64,000 nucleotides of DNA. It comes from Bathymodiolus brooksi. Taxonomy: Eukaryota > Mollusca > Bivalvia > Mytilida > Modiolidae. The position numbers and the translations under genes were made by a program. Below the pieces are notes generated by a model, which saw only the letters and a program-made list of their open reading frames with translations, made no database searches and had not been told where the DNA came from. This document shows, one piece after another, positions 9,340-22,903 of this stretch; within the stretch, counting starts at the first letter, position 1, and every line of letters starts with the position of its first letter. The stretch covers positions 75,168,829 through 75,232,828 of the forward strand of contig OY804588.1 in the NCBI GenBank assembly GCA_963680875.1, given 5' to 3'.

Positions 9340-11908
9340 CGATGTTATAGAGAACTTGGAAGGTTAGTTGTCCTATACTTTGTTATCTATGTTATAGAGG
9401 ACTTGGAGGGTTAGTTGTCCTATACTTTGTTATCGATGTTATATAGGACTTGGAAGGTTAGTTGTCCTATACTTTATTATCGATGTTATAGAGGATCTGG
9501 AGGGTTAGTTGCCCTATACTTTGTTATCTATGTAATAGAGGACTTGGAAGGATAGTTGTGCTATAATTTGCTATCTGTGTTATAGAGGACTTGGAAGGTT
9601 AGTTGTCGTATACTTTTTTATCTATGTTATAGAGAACTTGGAAGGTTAGTGGTCTTATATTTTGTTATTTATGTTATAGAGGACTTGGAGGGTTAGTTGT
9701 CCTATATTTTGTTATCGATGTTATAGAGGACTTGGAAAGTTAGTTGTCCTATACTTTGTTACCGATGTTATAGAGGACTTGGAAGGATAATTGTCCTATG
9801 CTTTGTTATCGATGTTATAGAGGACTTAGAGGGTTACTTGTCCTATACTTTTCTATCTATGTTATAGAGAACTTGGAAGGTTAGTTGTCCTAAAATTTTC
9901 TATCTATGTTATACAGAACTTGGAAGGTTAATTGTCCTATATTTTGTTATCTATGTAATAGAGGTCTTGGAGGGTTAGTTGCCCTATACTTTGCTATCTA
10001 TGTTATAGAGAACTTGGAAGGTTAGTTGTTCTATACTTTTCTATCTATGTTATAGAGAACTTGGAAGGTTAGTTGTCCTATACTTTGTTATCTATGTTAT
10101 ATAGGACTTGGAAGGATTGTTGTACTATACCTTGTTATCGATGTCTTAGAGGACTTGGAAGGATTATTGCCCTATACTTTGCTATCTATGTTATAGAGAA
10201 CTTGGAAGGTTAGTTGTTCTATACTTTTCTATCTATGTTATAGAGAACTTGGAAGGTTAGTTGTCCAATACTTTGTTATATATGTTATAGAGGACTTGGA
10301 GGGTTAGTTGTCCTATATTTTGTTATCGATGTTATAGAGGACTTGGAATGTTAATTGTCCTATACTTTTCTATCTATGTTATAGAGAACTTGGAAGGTTA
10401 GTTGTCCTATACTTTGTTATCTATGTTATAGAGGACTTGGAGGGTTAGTTGTCCTATATTTTGTTTTCGATGCTATAGAGGATTTGGAAGGTTAGTTGCC
10501 CTATACTTTGCTATCTATGTTATAGAGAACTTGGAAGGTTAGTTGTTCTATACTTTTCTATCTATGTTATAGAGAACTTGGAAGGTTAGTTGTCCTATAC
10601 TTTGTTATATATGTTATAGAGGACTTGGAGGGTTAGTTGTCCTATATTTTGTTATCGATGTTATAGAGGACTTGGAATGTTAATTGTCCTATACTTTTCT
10701 ATCTATGTTATAGAGAACTTGGAAGGTTAGTTGTCCTATACTTTGTTATCTATGTTATAAAGGACTTGGAAGGATTGTTGTACTATACCTTGTTATCGAT
10801 GTCTTAGAGGACTTGGAAGGATTGTTGCCCTATACTTTGCTATCTATGTTATAGAGAACTTGGAAGGTTAGTTGTTCTATACTTTTCTATCTATGTTATA
10901 GAGAACTTGGAAGGTTAGTTGTCCTATACTTTGTTATCTATGTTATAGAGGACTTGGAAGGTTAGTTGTCCTACACTTTGTTATCTATGTTGTAGAGGAT
11001 TTGGAGGGTTAGTTGTGCTATATTTTGTTATCGATGTTATAGAGGACTTGGAAGGTTAGTTGTCCTATATTTTTCTATCTATGTTATTGAGAACCTGGAA
11101 GGTTAGTTGTCCTATATTTTGTTACCTATGTTATAGAGGACTTGGAAGGTTAGTTTTCCTATACTTTGCTATCGATGTTATAGAGGACTTGGAAGGATTG
11201 TTGTCCTATACGATGTTATAGAGGACTTGGAAGGATTGTTGTCCTATACTTTATTATCGATGTTATAGAGGATTTGGAAGGATTGTTGCCGTATACTTTG
11301 CTATCAATGTTATAGAGGACTTGGAGGGTTAGTTGTCCTATGCGTTGTTTTCTATGCTATAGAGGAATTGAAAGGATTGTTGTCTTACACTTTGTTATCT
11401 ATGTTATTAAGGACTTGGAAGGTTAGTTGTCCTATACTTTGTTATCTATGTTATAGAGGACTAGGAAGGTTAGTTGTCCTATACTTTGTTATCTATGTTA
11501 TAGAGGACTTGGAAGATTAGTTGTCCTATACTTTGTTATCGATGTTATAGAGAACTTGGAAGGATTGTTGTACTATACCTTGTTATCGATGTTTTAGAGG
11601 ACTTGGAAGGATTATTGTCCTATACTTTGTTATCTATCTTATTGAGGACTTGGAAGGTTAGTTGTCCTATATTTTGTTATTGATCTTGTAGAGGACTTGG
11701 AGGGTTAGTTGTCCTATATTTTGTTTTCGATGCTATAGAGGACTTGGAAGGTTAGTTGTCCTATGCTTTTCTATCTATATTATAGTGAACTTGGAAGGTT
11801 AGTTGTCCTATACTTTTCTATCTATGTTATAGCGAACTTGGAAGGTTAGTTGTCCTATGCTTTGTTATATATGTTATAGAGGACTTGGAGGGTTAGTTGT
11901 CCTATATT
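9340..11908 (+). repeat. Single copy of the 2.8-kb block
   Basis: Matches about 53.8-56.2 kb with offsets that step from 44,439 to 44,345 to 44,298. The steps are two monomers present here and absent from the 38, 41, 51 and 54-kb copies (near 10,021-10,114) and one monomer present here and absent there (near 11,464-11,510). The shared rare variant GGATTATTGCCC is at 10,161. In the later super-repeats this block is tandemly doubled with a 2,811-bp period. Confidence 0.82.
11207..11215 (+). repeat. 38-bp short monomer junction, site 2
   Basis: Same 9-bp loss and flanking monomer order as at 2151 (offset 9,056). Confidence 0.9.
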
Positions 11909-13393
11909 TTGTTATCTATGTTATATAGGAATTGGAAGGATTGTTGTGCTATACCTTGTTATCGATGTTATAGAGGACTTGGAAGGATTGTTGTCCTATA
12001 CTTTGTTATCTATCTTATTGATGACTTGGAAGGTTAGTTGTCTTATACTTTGTTATCGATGTTATAAAGGACTTGGAAGGATTGTTGTCCTATACTTTAT
12101 TATCGATGTTATAGAGGATTTGGAAGGATTGTTGCCGTATACTTTGCTATCAATGTTATAGAGGACTTGGAGGGTTAGTTGTCCTATGCTTTGTTTTCTA
12201 TGCTATAGAGGAATTGAAAGGATTGTTGTCCTACACTTTGTTATCTATGTTATGGAGGACTTGGAAGGTTAGTTGTCCTATACTTTGTTATCTATGTAAT
12301 AGAGGACTAGGAAGGTTAGTTGTCCTATACTTTGTTATCTATGTTATAGAGGACTTGGAAGATTAGTTGTCCTATACTTTGTTATCTATGTTATAGAGGA
12401 CTTGGAGGGTTAATTGTCCTATACTTTGTTATCGATGTTATAGAGGACTTGGAGGGTTAGTTGTCCTATGCTTTTCTATCTATGTTATAGTGAACTTGGA
12501 AGGTTAGTTGTCCTATATTGTGTTATTTATGTTATAGAGGACTTGGAGGGTTACTTGTCCTATATTTTGTTATCGATGTTATAGAGGACTTGGAAGGTTA
12601 GTTGTCCTATACTTTGTTATTTATGTTATAGAGGACTTGGAGGGTTAGCTGTCCTATACTTTGTTATCTATGTTATAGAGTAATTGTAAGGATTGTTGTA
12701 TTATACTTTGTTATCTATGTAATAGAGGACTTGGAAGGATAGTTGTGCTATAATTTGTTATCTGTGTTATAGAGTAATTGGAAGGATTGTTGTGATATAC
12801 GTTGTTATCTATGTAATAGAGGACTTGGAAGGATAATTGTGCTATACTTTGTTATCGATGTTATAGAGGACTTGGAGGGTTAGTTGTCCTATACTTTGTT
12901 ATCTATGTAATAGAGGACTTGGAAGGATAGTTATGCTATAATTTGCTATCTGTGTTATAGAGGACTTGGAAGGTTAGTTGTCGTATACTTTTTTATCTAT
13001 GTTATAGAGAACTTGGAAGGTTAGTTGTCCTATACTTTTCTATCTATGTTATAGATAAATTGGAAGGTTAGTTGTCCTATACTTTGGTAATTATGTTATA
13101 GAGGACTTGGAAGGTTAGTTGTCCTACACTTTGTTATCTATGTTATAGAGGACTTGGAGGGTTAGTTGTGCTATATTTTGTTATCGATGTTATAGAGTAC
13201 TTGGAAGGTTAGTTGTCCTATACTTTTCTATCTATGTTATTGAGAACTTGGAAGGTTAGTTGTGCTATATTTTGATATCTATGTTATAGAGGACTTGGAA
13301 GGTTAGTTGTCCTATACTTTGTTATCTATGTTATAGAGGACTTGGAAGGTTAGTTGTCCTATACTTTGTTATCTATGTTATAGAGGACTTGGA
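11909..13393 (+). repeat. HOR block P, copy 2
   Basis: Second copy of the 3-4.5 kb block at offset 8,916. It also matches 56.2-57.7 kb at offset 44,298. The sequence from about 12,290 is repeated again at 14.69-16.16 kb with a 2,398-bp period (for example TGTATTATAC at 12,697 and 15,095). A private variant GAGTAATTGTAAGG near 12,676 is shared with 43.85 and 56.98 kb but not with 15.08 kb. Confidence 0.82.
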
Positions 13394-14680
13394 AGGTTAG
13401 TTGTCCTATAGTTTGTTATCGATGTTATAGAGGACTTGGAAAGTTAGTTGTCCTATACTTTGTTACCGATGTTATAGAGGACTTGGAAGGATAATTGTCC
13501 TATGCTTTGTTATCGATGTTATAGAGGACTTAGAGGGTTACTTGTCCTATACTTTTCTATCTATGTTATAGAGAACTTGGAAGGTTAGTTGTCCTAAAAT
13601 TTTCTATCTATGTTATACAGAACTTGGAAGGTTAATTGTCCTATATTTTGTTATCTATGTAATAGAGGTCTTGGAGGGTTAGTTGCCCTATACTTTGCTA
13701 TCTATGTTATAGAGAACTTGGAAGGTTAGTTGTTCTATACTTTTCTATCTATGTTATAGAGAACTTGGAAGGTTAGTTGTCCTATACTTTGTTATATATG
13801 TTATAGAGGACTTGGAGGGTTAGTTGTCCTATATTTTGTTATCGATGTTATAGAGGACTTGGAATGTTAATTGTCCTATACTTTTCTATCTATGTTATAG
13901 AGAACTTGGAAGGTTAGTTGTCCTATACTTTGTTATCTATGTTATAGAGGACTGGGAGGGTTAGTTGTCTTATACTTTGTTATCTATGTTATATAGGACT
14001 TGGAAGGATTGTTGTACTATACCTTGTTATCGATGTCTTAGAGGACTTGGAAGGATTGTTGCCCTATACTTTGCTATCTATGTTATAGAGAACTTGGAAG
14101 GTTAGTTGTTCTATACTTTTCTATCTATGTTATAGAGAACTTGGAAGGTTAGTTGTCCTATACTTTGTTATATATGTTATAGAGGACTTGGAGGGTTAGT
14201 TGTCCTATATTTTGTTATCGATGTTATAGAGGACTTGGAATGTTAATTGTCCTATACTTTTCTATCTATGTTATAGAGAACTTGGAAGGTTAGTTGTCCT
14301 ATACTTTGTTATCTATGTTATAGAGGACTTGGAGGGTTAGTTGTCCTATATTTTGTTTTCGATGCTATAGAGGACTTGGAAGGTTAGTTGCCCTATACTT
14401 TGCTATCTATGTTATAGAGAACTTGGAAGGTTAGTTGTTCTATACTTTTCTATCTATGTTATAGAGAACTTGGAAGGTTAGTTGTCCTATACTTTGTTAT
14501 ATATGTTATAGAGGACTTGGAGGGTTAGTTGTCCTATATTTTGTTATCGATGTTATAGAGGACTTGGAATGTTAATTGTCCTATACTTTTCTATCTATGT
14601 TATAGAGAACTTGGAAGGTTAGTTGTCCTATACTTTGTTATCTATGTTATAGAGGACTTGGGAGGGTTAGTTGTCTTATA
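13394..14680 (+). repeat. Core HOR with 8- and 7-monomer marker spacing
   Basis: The marker ACTTGGAATG lies at 13,857, 14,233 and 14,562, spacings of 376 bp (8 monomers) and 329 bp (7 monomers), which implies a 705-bp (15-monomer) HOR. The same two spacings recur at 32,740/33,116/33,445. The block ends in GGACTTGGGAGGG with one extra G near 14,657, a 1-bp insertion also present at 58,955. Confidence 0.85.
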
Positions 14681-16167
14681 CTTTGTTATCTATGTAATAG
14701 AGGACTAGGAAGGTTAGTTGTCCTATACTTTGTTATCTATGTTATAGAGGACTTGGAAGATTAGTTGTCCTATACTTTGTTATCTATGTTATAGAGGACT
14801 TGGAGGGTTAATTGTCCTATACTTTGTTATCGATGTTATAGAGGACTTGGAGGGTTAGTTGTCCTATGCTTTTCTATCTATGTTATAGTGAACTTGGAAG
14901 GTTAGTTGTCCTATATTATGTTATTTATGTTATAGAGGACTTGGAGGGTTACTTGTCCTATATTTTGTTATCGATGTTATAGAGGACTTGGAAGGTTAGT
15001 TGTCCTATACTTTGTTATTTATGTTATAGAGGACTTGGAGGGTTAGCTGTCCTATAATTTGTTATCTATGTTATAGAGTAATTGGAAGGATTGTTGTATT
15101 ATACTTTGTTATCTATGTAATAGAGGACTTGGAAGGATAGTTGTGCTATAATTTGTTATCTGTGTTATAGAGTAATTGGAAGGATTGTTGTGATATACGT
15201 TGTTATCTATGTAATAGAGGACTTGGAAGGATAATTGTGCTATACTTTGTTATCGATGTTATAGAGGACTTGGAGGGTTAGTTGTCCTATACTTTGTTAT
15301 CTATGTAATAGAGGACTTGGAAGGATAGTTATGCTATAATTTGCTATCTGTGTTATAGAGGACTTGGAAGGTTAGTTGTCGTATACTTTTTTATCTATGT
15401 TATAGAGAACTTGGAAGGTTAGTTGTCCTATACTTTTCTATCTATGTTATAGATAAATTGGAAGGTTAGTTGTCCTATACTTTGGTAATTATGTTATAGA
15501 GGACTTGGAAGGTTAGTTGTCCTACACTTTGTTATCTATGTTATAGAGGACTTGGAGGGTTAGTTGTGCTATATTTTGTTATCGATGTTATAGAGTACTT
15601 GGAAGGTTAGTTGTCCTATACTTTTCTATCTATGTTATTGAGAACTTGGAAGGTTAGTTGTGCTATATTTTGATATCTATGTTATAGAGGACTTGGAAGG
15701 TTAGTTGTCCTATACTTTGTTATCTATGTTATAGAGGACTTGGAAGGTTAGTTGTCCTATACTTTGTTATCTATGTTATAGAGGACTTGGAAGGTTAGTT
15801 GTCCTATATTTTGTTATCGATGTTATAGAGGACTTGGAAAGTTAGTTGTCCTATACTTTGTTACCGATGTTATAGAGGACTTGGAAGGATAATTGTCCTA
15901 TGCTTTGTTATCGATGTTATAGAGGACTTAGAGGGTTACTTGTCCTATACTTTTCTATCTATGTTATAGAGAACTTGGAAGGTTAGTTGTCCTAAAATTT
16001 TCTATCTATGTTATACAGAACTTGGAAGGTTAATTGTCGTATATTTTGTTATCTATGTAATAGAGGTCTTGGAGGGTTAGTTGCCCTATACTTTGCTATC
16101 TATGTTATAGAGAACTTGGAAGGTTAGTTGTTCTATACTTTTCTATCTATGTTATAGAGAACTTGGA
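14681..16167 (+). repeat. HOR block P, copy 3
   Basis: Repeats about 12,290-13,765 with a 2,398-bp period and matches 58.98-60.46 kb at an offset near 44,298. A rare base change TTAATTGTCGTATA at about 16,031 is shared only with the copy at about 60,328, linking these two copies closely. It ends at the phase break at 16,168. Confidence 0.83.
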
Positions 16168-16195
16168 GGGTTAGTGCGTTGTTTTCTATGCTATA
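16150..16195 (+). repeat. Phase-breaking junction monomer
   Basis: The sequence reads GGAGGGTTAGTGCGTTGTT, whereas everywhere else GGAGGGTTAGTTGTCCTATGCGTTG is spread over eight more bases. Eight bases equivalent to TGTCCTAT are missing, removing the right arm of the dyad. The left side belongs to block P with the core HOR start, the right side to the TGCGTTGTTTTC monomer family, so two unrelated HOR positions are joined out of the 47-bp register. Confidence 0.85.
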
Positions 16196-16840
16196 GAGGA
16201 ATTGAAAGGATTGTTGTCCTACACTTTGTTATCTATGTTATGGAGGACTTGGAAGGTTAGTTGTCCTATACTTTGTTATCTATGTTATAGAGGACTTGGA
16301 AGATTAGTTGTCCTATACTTTGTTATCTATGTTATAGAGGACTTTGAGGGTTAGTTGTCCTATACTTTGTTATCGATGTTATAGAAGACTTGGAGGGTTA
16401 GTTGTCCTATGCTTTTCTATCTATGTTATAGTGAACTTGGAAGGTTAGTTGTCCTATATTTTGTTATTTATGTTAAGAGGACTTGGAGGGTTACTTGTCC
16501 TATATTTTGTTATCGATGTTATAGAGGACTTGGAAGGTTAATTGTCCTGTACTTTTGTATCTATGTTATAGAGAACTTCGAGGGTTATTTGTCGTAAACT
16601 TTGCTATTTATGTTATAGAGGACTTGCAGGGTTAGTTCTCCTATACTTTGTTATCGATGTTATAGATGACTTGGAGGGTTAGTTGTCCTATACTTTGTTA
16701 TCTATCTTATTGAGGACTTGGAAGGATAGTTGTCCTATATTTTGTTATTGATCTTATAGAGGACTTGGAGGGATAGTTGTCCTATATTTTGTTATCGATG
16801 TTATAGAGGACTTGGAAGGTTAGTTGTCCTATACTTTGTT
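16196..16840 (+). repeat. Satellite block related to 25.7-26.2 and 26.8-27.3 kb
   Basis: Matches about 25,735-26,190 (offset 9,539 after a one-monomer difference near 16,270). It shares a 1-bp deletion giving TATGTTAAGAGGAC near 16,470, also present near 26,010 and 27,090, plus the rare variants CTTTTGTATC, ACTTCGAGGGTTATTTG and TTGCAGGGTTAGTTC. From 16,650 it passes into TATAGATGACTTGG and TATTGATCTTATAG monomers as at 26.35 and 27.43 kb. Confidence 0.8.
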
Positions 16841-18861
16841 ACCGATGTTATAGAGGACTTGGAAGGATAATTGTCCTATGCTTTGTTATCGATGTTATAG
16901 AGGACTTAGAGGGTTACTTGTCCTATACTTTTCTATCTATGTTATAGAGAACTTGGAAGGTTAGTTGTCCTAAAATTTTCTATCTATGTTATACAGAACT
17001 TGGAAGGTTAATTGTCCTATATTTTGTTATCTATGCAATAGAGGTCTTGGAGGGTTAGTTGCCCTATACTTTGCTATCTATGTTATAGAGAACTTTGAAG
17101 GTTAGTTGTTCTATACTTTTCTATCTATGTTATAGAGAACTTGGAAGGTTAGTTGTCCTATACTTTGTTATATATGTTATAGAGGACTTGGAGGGTTAGT
17201 TGTCCTATATTTTGTTATCGATGTTATAGAGGACTTGGAAAGTTAATTGTCCTTTACTTTTCTATCTATGTTATAGAGAACTTGGAAGGTTAGTTGTCCT
17301 ATACGTTGTTATCTATGTTATAGAGGACTTGGAAGGTTAGTTGTCCTATACTTTGTTATCTATGTTATAGAGTAATTGGAAGGATTGTTGTATTATACTT
17401 TGTTATCTATGTAATAGAGGACTTGGAAGGATAGTTGTGCTATAATTTGTTATCTGTGTTATAGAGTAATTGGAAGGATTGTTGTGATATACGTTGTTAT
17501 CTATGTAATAGAGGACTTGGAAGGATAATTGTGCTATGCTTTGTTATCGATGTTATAGAGGACTTGGAGGGTTAGTTGTCCTATACTTTGTTATCTATGT
17601 AATAGATGACTTGGAAGGATAGTTGTGCTATAATTTGCTATCTGTGTTATAGAGGACTTGGAAGGTTAGTTGTCGTATAATGTTTTATCTATGTTATAGA
17701 GAACTTGGAAGGTTAGTTGTCCTATACTTTTCTATCTATGTTATAGATAAATTGGAAGGTTAGTTGTCCTATACTTTGTTAATTATGTTATAGAGGACTT
17801 GGAAGGTTAGTTGTCCTACACTTTGCTATCGATGTTATAGAGAACTTGGAAGGATTGTTGTACTATACCTTGTTATCGATGTCTTAGAGGACTTGGAAGG
17901 ATTGTTGTCCTATACTTTGTTATCTATCTTATTGAGGACTTGGAAGGTTAGTTGTCCTATATTTTGTTATTGATCTTATAGAGGACTTGGAGGGTTAGTT
18001 GTCCTATATTTTGTTTTCGATGCTATAGAGGACTTGGAAGGTTAGTTGTCCTATGCTTTTCTATCTATGTTATAGTGAACTTGGAAGGTTAGTTGTCCTA
18101 TACTTTTCTATCTATGCTATAGAGAACTTGGAAGGTTAGTTGTCCTATACTTTGTTATATATGTTATAGAGGACTTGGAGGATTAGTTGTCCTATATTTT
18201 GTTATCGATGTTATAGAGGACTTGGAAGGTTAATTGTCCTATAAATTTTTATCTATTTTATAGAGAACTTGGAAGGTTAGTTATCCTATACTTTCTTATC
18301 TATGTTATAGAGAACTTGGAAGGATTGTTGTGCTATACCTTGTTATCGATGTTATAGAGGACTTGGAAGGATTGTTGTCCTATACTTTGTTATCTATCAT
18401 ATTGATGACTTGGAAGGTTAGTTGTCTTATACTTTGTTATCGATGTTATAGAGGACTTGGAAGGATTGTTGTCCTATACTTTATTATCGATGTTATAGAG
18501 GATTTGGAAGGATTGTTGCCGTATACTTTGCTATCAATGTTATAGAGGACTTGGAGGGTTAGTTGTCCTATGCGTTGTTTTCTATGCTATAGAGGAATTG
18601 AAAGGATTGTTGTCCTACACTTTGTTATCTATGTTATGGAGGACTTGGAAGGTTAGTTGTCCTATACTTTGTTATCTATGTTATAGAGGACTAGGAAGGT
18701 TAGTTGTCCTATACTTTGTTATCTATGTTATAGAGGACTTGGAAGATTAGTTGTCCTATACTTTGTTATCTATGTTATAGAGGACTTTGAGGGTTAGTTG
18801 TCCTATACTTTGTTATCGATGTTATAGAGGACTTGGAGGGTTAGTTGTCCTATGCTTTGTT
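16841..18861 (+). repeat. 2,021-bp HOR, copy 1
   Basis: One unit is 2,021 bp, exactly 43 monomers. The unit begins at the TTACCGATG monomer and contains in order GGATAATTG, the CCTAAAATTTTC monomer, TATCTATGCAATAGAGG, GAACTTTGAAGG, the GAGTAATTGG group, GTCGTATAATG, and the TGCGTTGTTTTC monomer. Copy 1 differs from copy 2 at few positions, for example AATAGATGACTTGG near 17,604 against AATAGAGGACTTGG. Confidence 0.92.
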
Positions 18862-20882
18862 ACCGATGTTATAGAGGACTTGGAAGGATAATTGTCCTAT
18901 GCTTTGTTATCGATGTTATAGAGGACTTAGAGGGTTACTTGTCCTATACTTTTCTATCTATGTTATAGAGAACTTGGAAGGTTAGTTGTCCTAAAATTTT
19001 CTATCTATGTTATACAGAACTTGGAAGGTTAATTGTCCTATATTTTGTTATCTATGCAATAGAGGTCTTGGAGGGTTAGTTGCCCTATACTTTGCTATCT
19101 ATGTTATAGAGAACTTTGAAGGTTAGTTGTTCTATACTTTTCTATCTATGTTATAGAGAACTTGGAAGGTTAGTTGTCCTATACTTTGTTATATATGTTA
19201 TAGAGGACTTGGAGGGTTAGTTGTCCTATATTTTGTTATCGATGTTATAGAGGACTTGGAAAGTTAATTGTCCTTTACTTTTCTATCTATGTTATAGAGA
19301 ACTTGGAAGGTTAGTTGTCCTATACGTTGTTATCTATGTTATAGAGGACTTGGAAGGTTAGTTGTCCTATACTTTGTTATCTATGTTATAGAGTAATTGG
19401 AAGGATTGTTGTATTATACTTTGTTATCTATGTAATAGAGGACTTGGAAGGATAGTTGTGCTATAATTTGTTATCTGTGTTATAGAGTAATTGGAAGGAT
19501 TGTTGTGATATACGTTGTTATCTATGTAATAGAGGACTTGGAAGGATAATTGTGCTATGCTTTGTTATCGATGTTATAGAGGACTTGGAGGGTTAGTTGT
19601 CCTATACTTTGTTATCTATGTAATAGAGGACTTGGAAGGATAGTTGTGCTATAATTTGCTATCTGTGTTATAGAGGACTTGGAAGGTTAGTTGTCGTATA
19701 ATGTTTTATCTATGTTATAGAGAACTTGGAAGGTTAGTTGTCCTATACTTTTCTATCTATGTTATAGATAAATTGGAAGGTTAGTTGTCCTATACTTTGT
19801 TAATTATGTTATAGAGGACTTGGAAGGTTAGTTGTCCTACACTTTGCTATCGATGTTATAGAGAACTTGGAAGGATTGTTGTACTATACCTTGTTATCGA
19901 TGTCTTAGAGGACTTGGAAGGATTGTTGTCCTATACTTTGTTATCTATCTTATTGAGGACTTGGAAGGTTAGTTGTCCTATATTTTGTTATTGATCTTAT
20001 AGAGGACTTGGAGGGTTAGTTGTCCTATATTTTGTTTTCGATGCTATAGAGGACTTGGAAGGTTAGTTGTCCTATGCTTTTCTATCTATGTTATAGTGAA
20101 CTTGGAAGGTTAGTTGTCCTATACTTTTCTATCTATGCTATAGAGAACTTGGAAGGTTAGTTGTCCTATACTTTGTTATATATGTTATAGAGGACTTGGA
20201 GGATTAGTTGTCCTATATTTTGTTATCGATGTTATAGAGGACTTGGAAGGTTAATTGTCCTATAAATTTTTATCTATTTTATAGAGAACTTGGAAGGTTA
20301 GTTATCCTATACTTTCTTATCTATGTTATAGAGAACTTGGAAGGATTGTTGTGCTATACCTTGTTATCGATGTTATAGAGGACTTGGAAGGATTGTTGTC
20401 CTATACTTTGTTATCTATCATATTGATGACTTGGAAGGTTAGTTGTCTTATACTTTGTTATCGATGTTATAGAGGACTTGGAAGGATTGTTGTCCTATAC
20501 TTTATTATCGATGTTATAGAGGATTTGGAAGGATTGTTGCCGTATACTTTGCTATCAATGTTATAGAGGACTTGGAGGGTTAGTTGTCCTATGCGTTGTT
20601 TTCTATGCTATAGAGGAATTGAAAGGATTGTTGTCCTACACTTTGTTATCTATGTTATGGAGGACTTGGAAGGTTAGTTGTCCTATACTTTGTTATCTAT
20701 GTTATAGAGGACTAGGAAGGTTAGTTGTCCTATACTTTGTTATCTATGTTATAGAGGACTTGGAAGATTAGTTGTCCTATACTTTGTTATCTATGTTATA
20801 GAGGACTTTGAGGGTTAGTTGTCCTATACTTTGTTATCGATGTTATAGAGGACTTGGAGGGTTAGTTGTCCTATGCTTTGTT
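18862..20882 (+). repeat. 2,021-bp HOR, copy 2
   Basis: Repeats copy 1 at exactly +2,021 at every landmark I compared (TTACCGATG, TATCTATGCAATAG, GTCGTATAATG, TATCTATCATATTGATG). It shares with copy 1 the variants TATGCTATAGAGAACTTGG, GGAGGATTAGTTG and TACTTTCTTATC, which copy 3 has at consensus, so copies 1 and 2 are closer to each other. Confidence 0.92.
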
Positions 20883-22903
20883 ACCGATGTTATAGAGGAC
20901 TTGGAAGGATAATTGTCCTATGCTTTGTTATCGATGTTATAGAGGACTTAGAGGGTTACTTGTCCTATACTTTTCTATCTATGTTATAGAGAACTTGGAA
21001 GGTTAGTTGTCCTAAAATTTTCTATCTATGTTATACAGAACTTGGAAGGTTAATTGTCCTATATTTTGTTATCTATGCAATAGAGGTCTTGGAGGGTTAG
21101 TTGCCCTATACTTTGCTATCTATGTTATAGAGAACTTTGAAGGTTAGTTGTTCTATACTTTTCTATCTATGTTATAGAGAACTTGGAAGGTTAGTTGTCC
21201 TATACTTTGTTATATATGTTATAGAGGACTTGGAGGGTTAGTTGTCCTATATTTTGTTATCGATGTTATAGAGGACTTGGAAAGTTAATTGTCCTTTACT
21301 TTTCTATCTATGTTATAGAGAACTTGGAAGGTTAGTTGTCCTATACGTTGTTATCTATGTTATAGAGGACTTGGAAGGTTAGTTGTCCTATACTTTGTTA
21401 TCTATGTTATAGAGTAATTGGAAGGATTGTTGTATTATACTTTGTTATCTATGTAATAGAGGACTTGGAAGGATAGTTGTGCTATAATTTGTTATCTGTG
21501 TTATAGAGTAATTGGAAGGATTGTTGTGATATACGTTGTTATCTATGTAATAGAGGACTTGGAAGGATAATTGTGCTATGCTTTGTTATCGATGTTATAG
21601 AGGACTTGGAGGGTTAGTTGTCCTATACTTTGTTATCTATGTAATAGAGGACTTGGAAGGATAGTTGTGCTATAATTTGCTATCTGTGTTATAGAGGACT
21701 TGGAAGGTTAGTTGTCGTATAATGTTTTATCTATGTTATAGAGAACTTGGAAGGTTAGTTGTCCTATACTTTTCTATCTATGTTATAGATAAATTGGAAG
21801 GTTAGTTGTCCTATACTTTGTTAATTATGTTATAGAGGACTTGGAAGGTTAGTTGTCCTACACTTTGCTATCGATGTTATAGAGAACTTGGAAGGATTGT
21901 TGTACTATACCTTGTTATCGATGTCTTAGAGGACTTGGAAGGATTGTTGTCCTATACTTTGTTATCTATCTTATTGAGGACTTGGAAGGTTAGTTGTCCT
22001 ATATTTTGTTATTGATCTTATAGAGGACTTGGAGGGTTAGTTGTCCTATATTTTGTTTTCGATGCTATAGAGGACTTGGAAGGTTAGTTGTCCTATGCTT
22101 TTCTATCTATGTTATAGTGAACTTGGAAGGTTAGTTGTCCTATACTTTTCTATCTATGTTATAGAGAACTTGGAAGGTTAGTTGTCCTATACTTTGTTAT
22201 ATATGTTATAGAGGACTTGGAGGGTTAGTTGTCCTATATTTTGTTATCGATGTTATAGAGGACTTGGAAGGTTAATTGTCCTATAAATTTTTATCTATTT
22301 TATAGAGAACTTGGAAGGTTAGTTATCCTATACTTTTTTATCTATGTTATAGAGAACTTGGAAGGATTGTTGTGCTATACCTTGTTATCGATGTTATAGA
22401 GGACTTGGAAGGATTGTTGTCCTATACTTTGTTATCTATCATATTGATGACTTGGAAGGTTAGTTGTCTTATACTTTGTTATCGATGTTATATAGGACTT
22501 GGAAGGATTGTTGTCCTATACTTTATTATCGATGTTATAGAGGATTTGGAAGGATTGTTGCCGTATACTTTGCTATCAATGTTATAGAGGACTTGGAGGG
22601 TTAGTTGTCCTATGCGTTGTTTTCTATGCTATAGAGGAATTGAAAGGATTGTTGTCCTACACTTTGTTATCTATGTTATGGAGGACTTGGAAGGTTAGTT
22701 GTCCTATACTTTGTTATCTACGTTATAGAGGACTAGGAAGGTTAGTTGTCCTATACTTTGTTATCTATGTTATAGAGGACTTGGAAGATTAGTTGTCCTA
22801 TACTTTGTTATCTATGTTATAGAGGACTTTGAGGGTTAGTTGTCCTATACTTTGTTATCGATGTTATAGAGGACTTGGAGGGTTAGTTGTCCTATGCTTT
22901 GTT
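20883..22903 (+). repeat. 2,021-bp HOR, copy 3
   Basis: Third full 43-monomer copy at +2,021. It has TATGTTATAGAGAACTTGG and GGAGGGTTAGTTG where copies 1 and 2 carry private changes, and its own changes TATATAGGACTTGG near 22,492 and TATCTACGTTATAG near 22,719. Confidence 0.92.

Noticed and set aside
16409..16597. 62-codon and 60-69-codon frames at 16409, 25948, 27028, 30591, 39772, 42583, 52902 and 55713
   Set aside because: These are translations of particular monomer series. Those at 16409, 25948 and 27028 depend on a shared 1-bp deletion in the satellite. There is no evidence of selection or expression signals.
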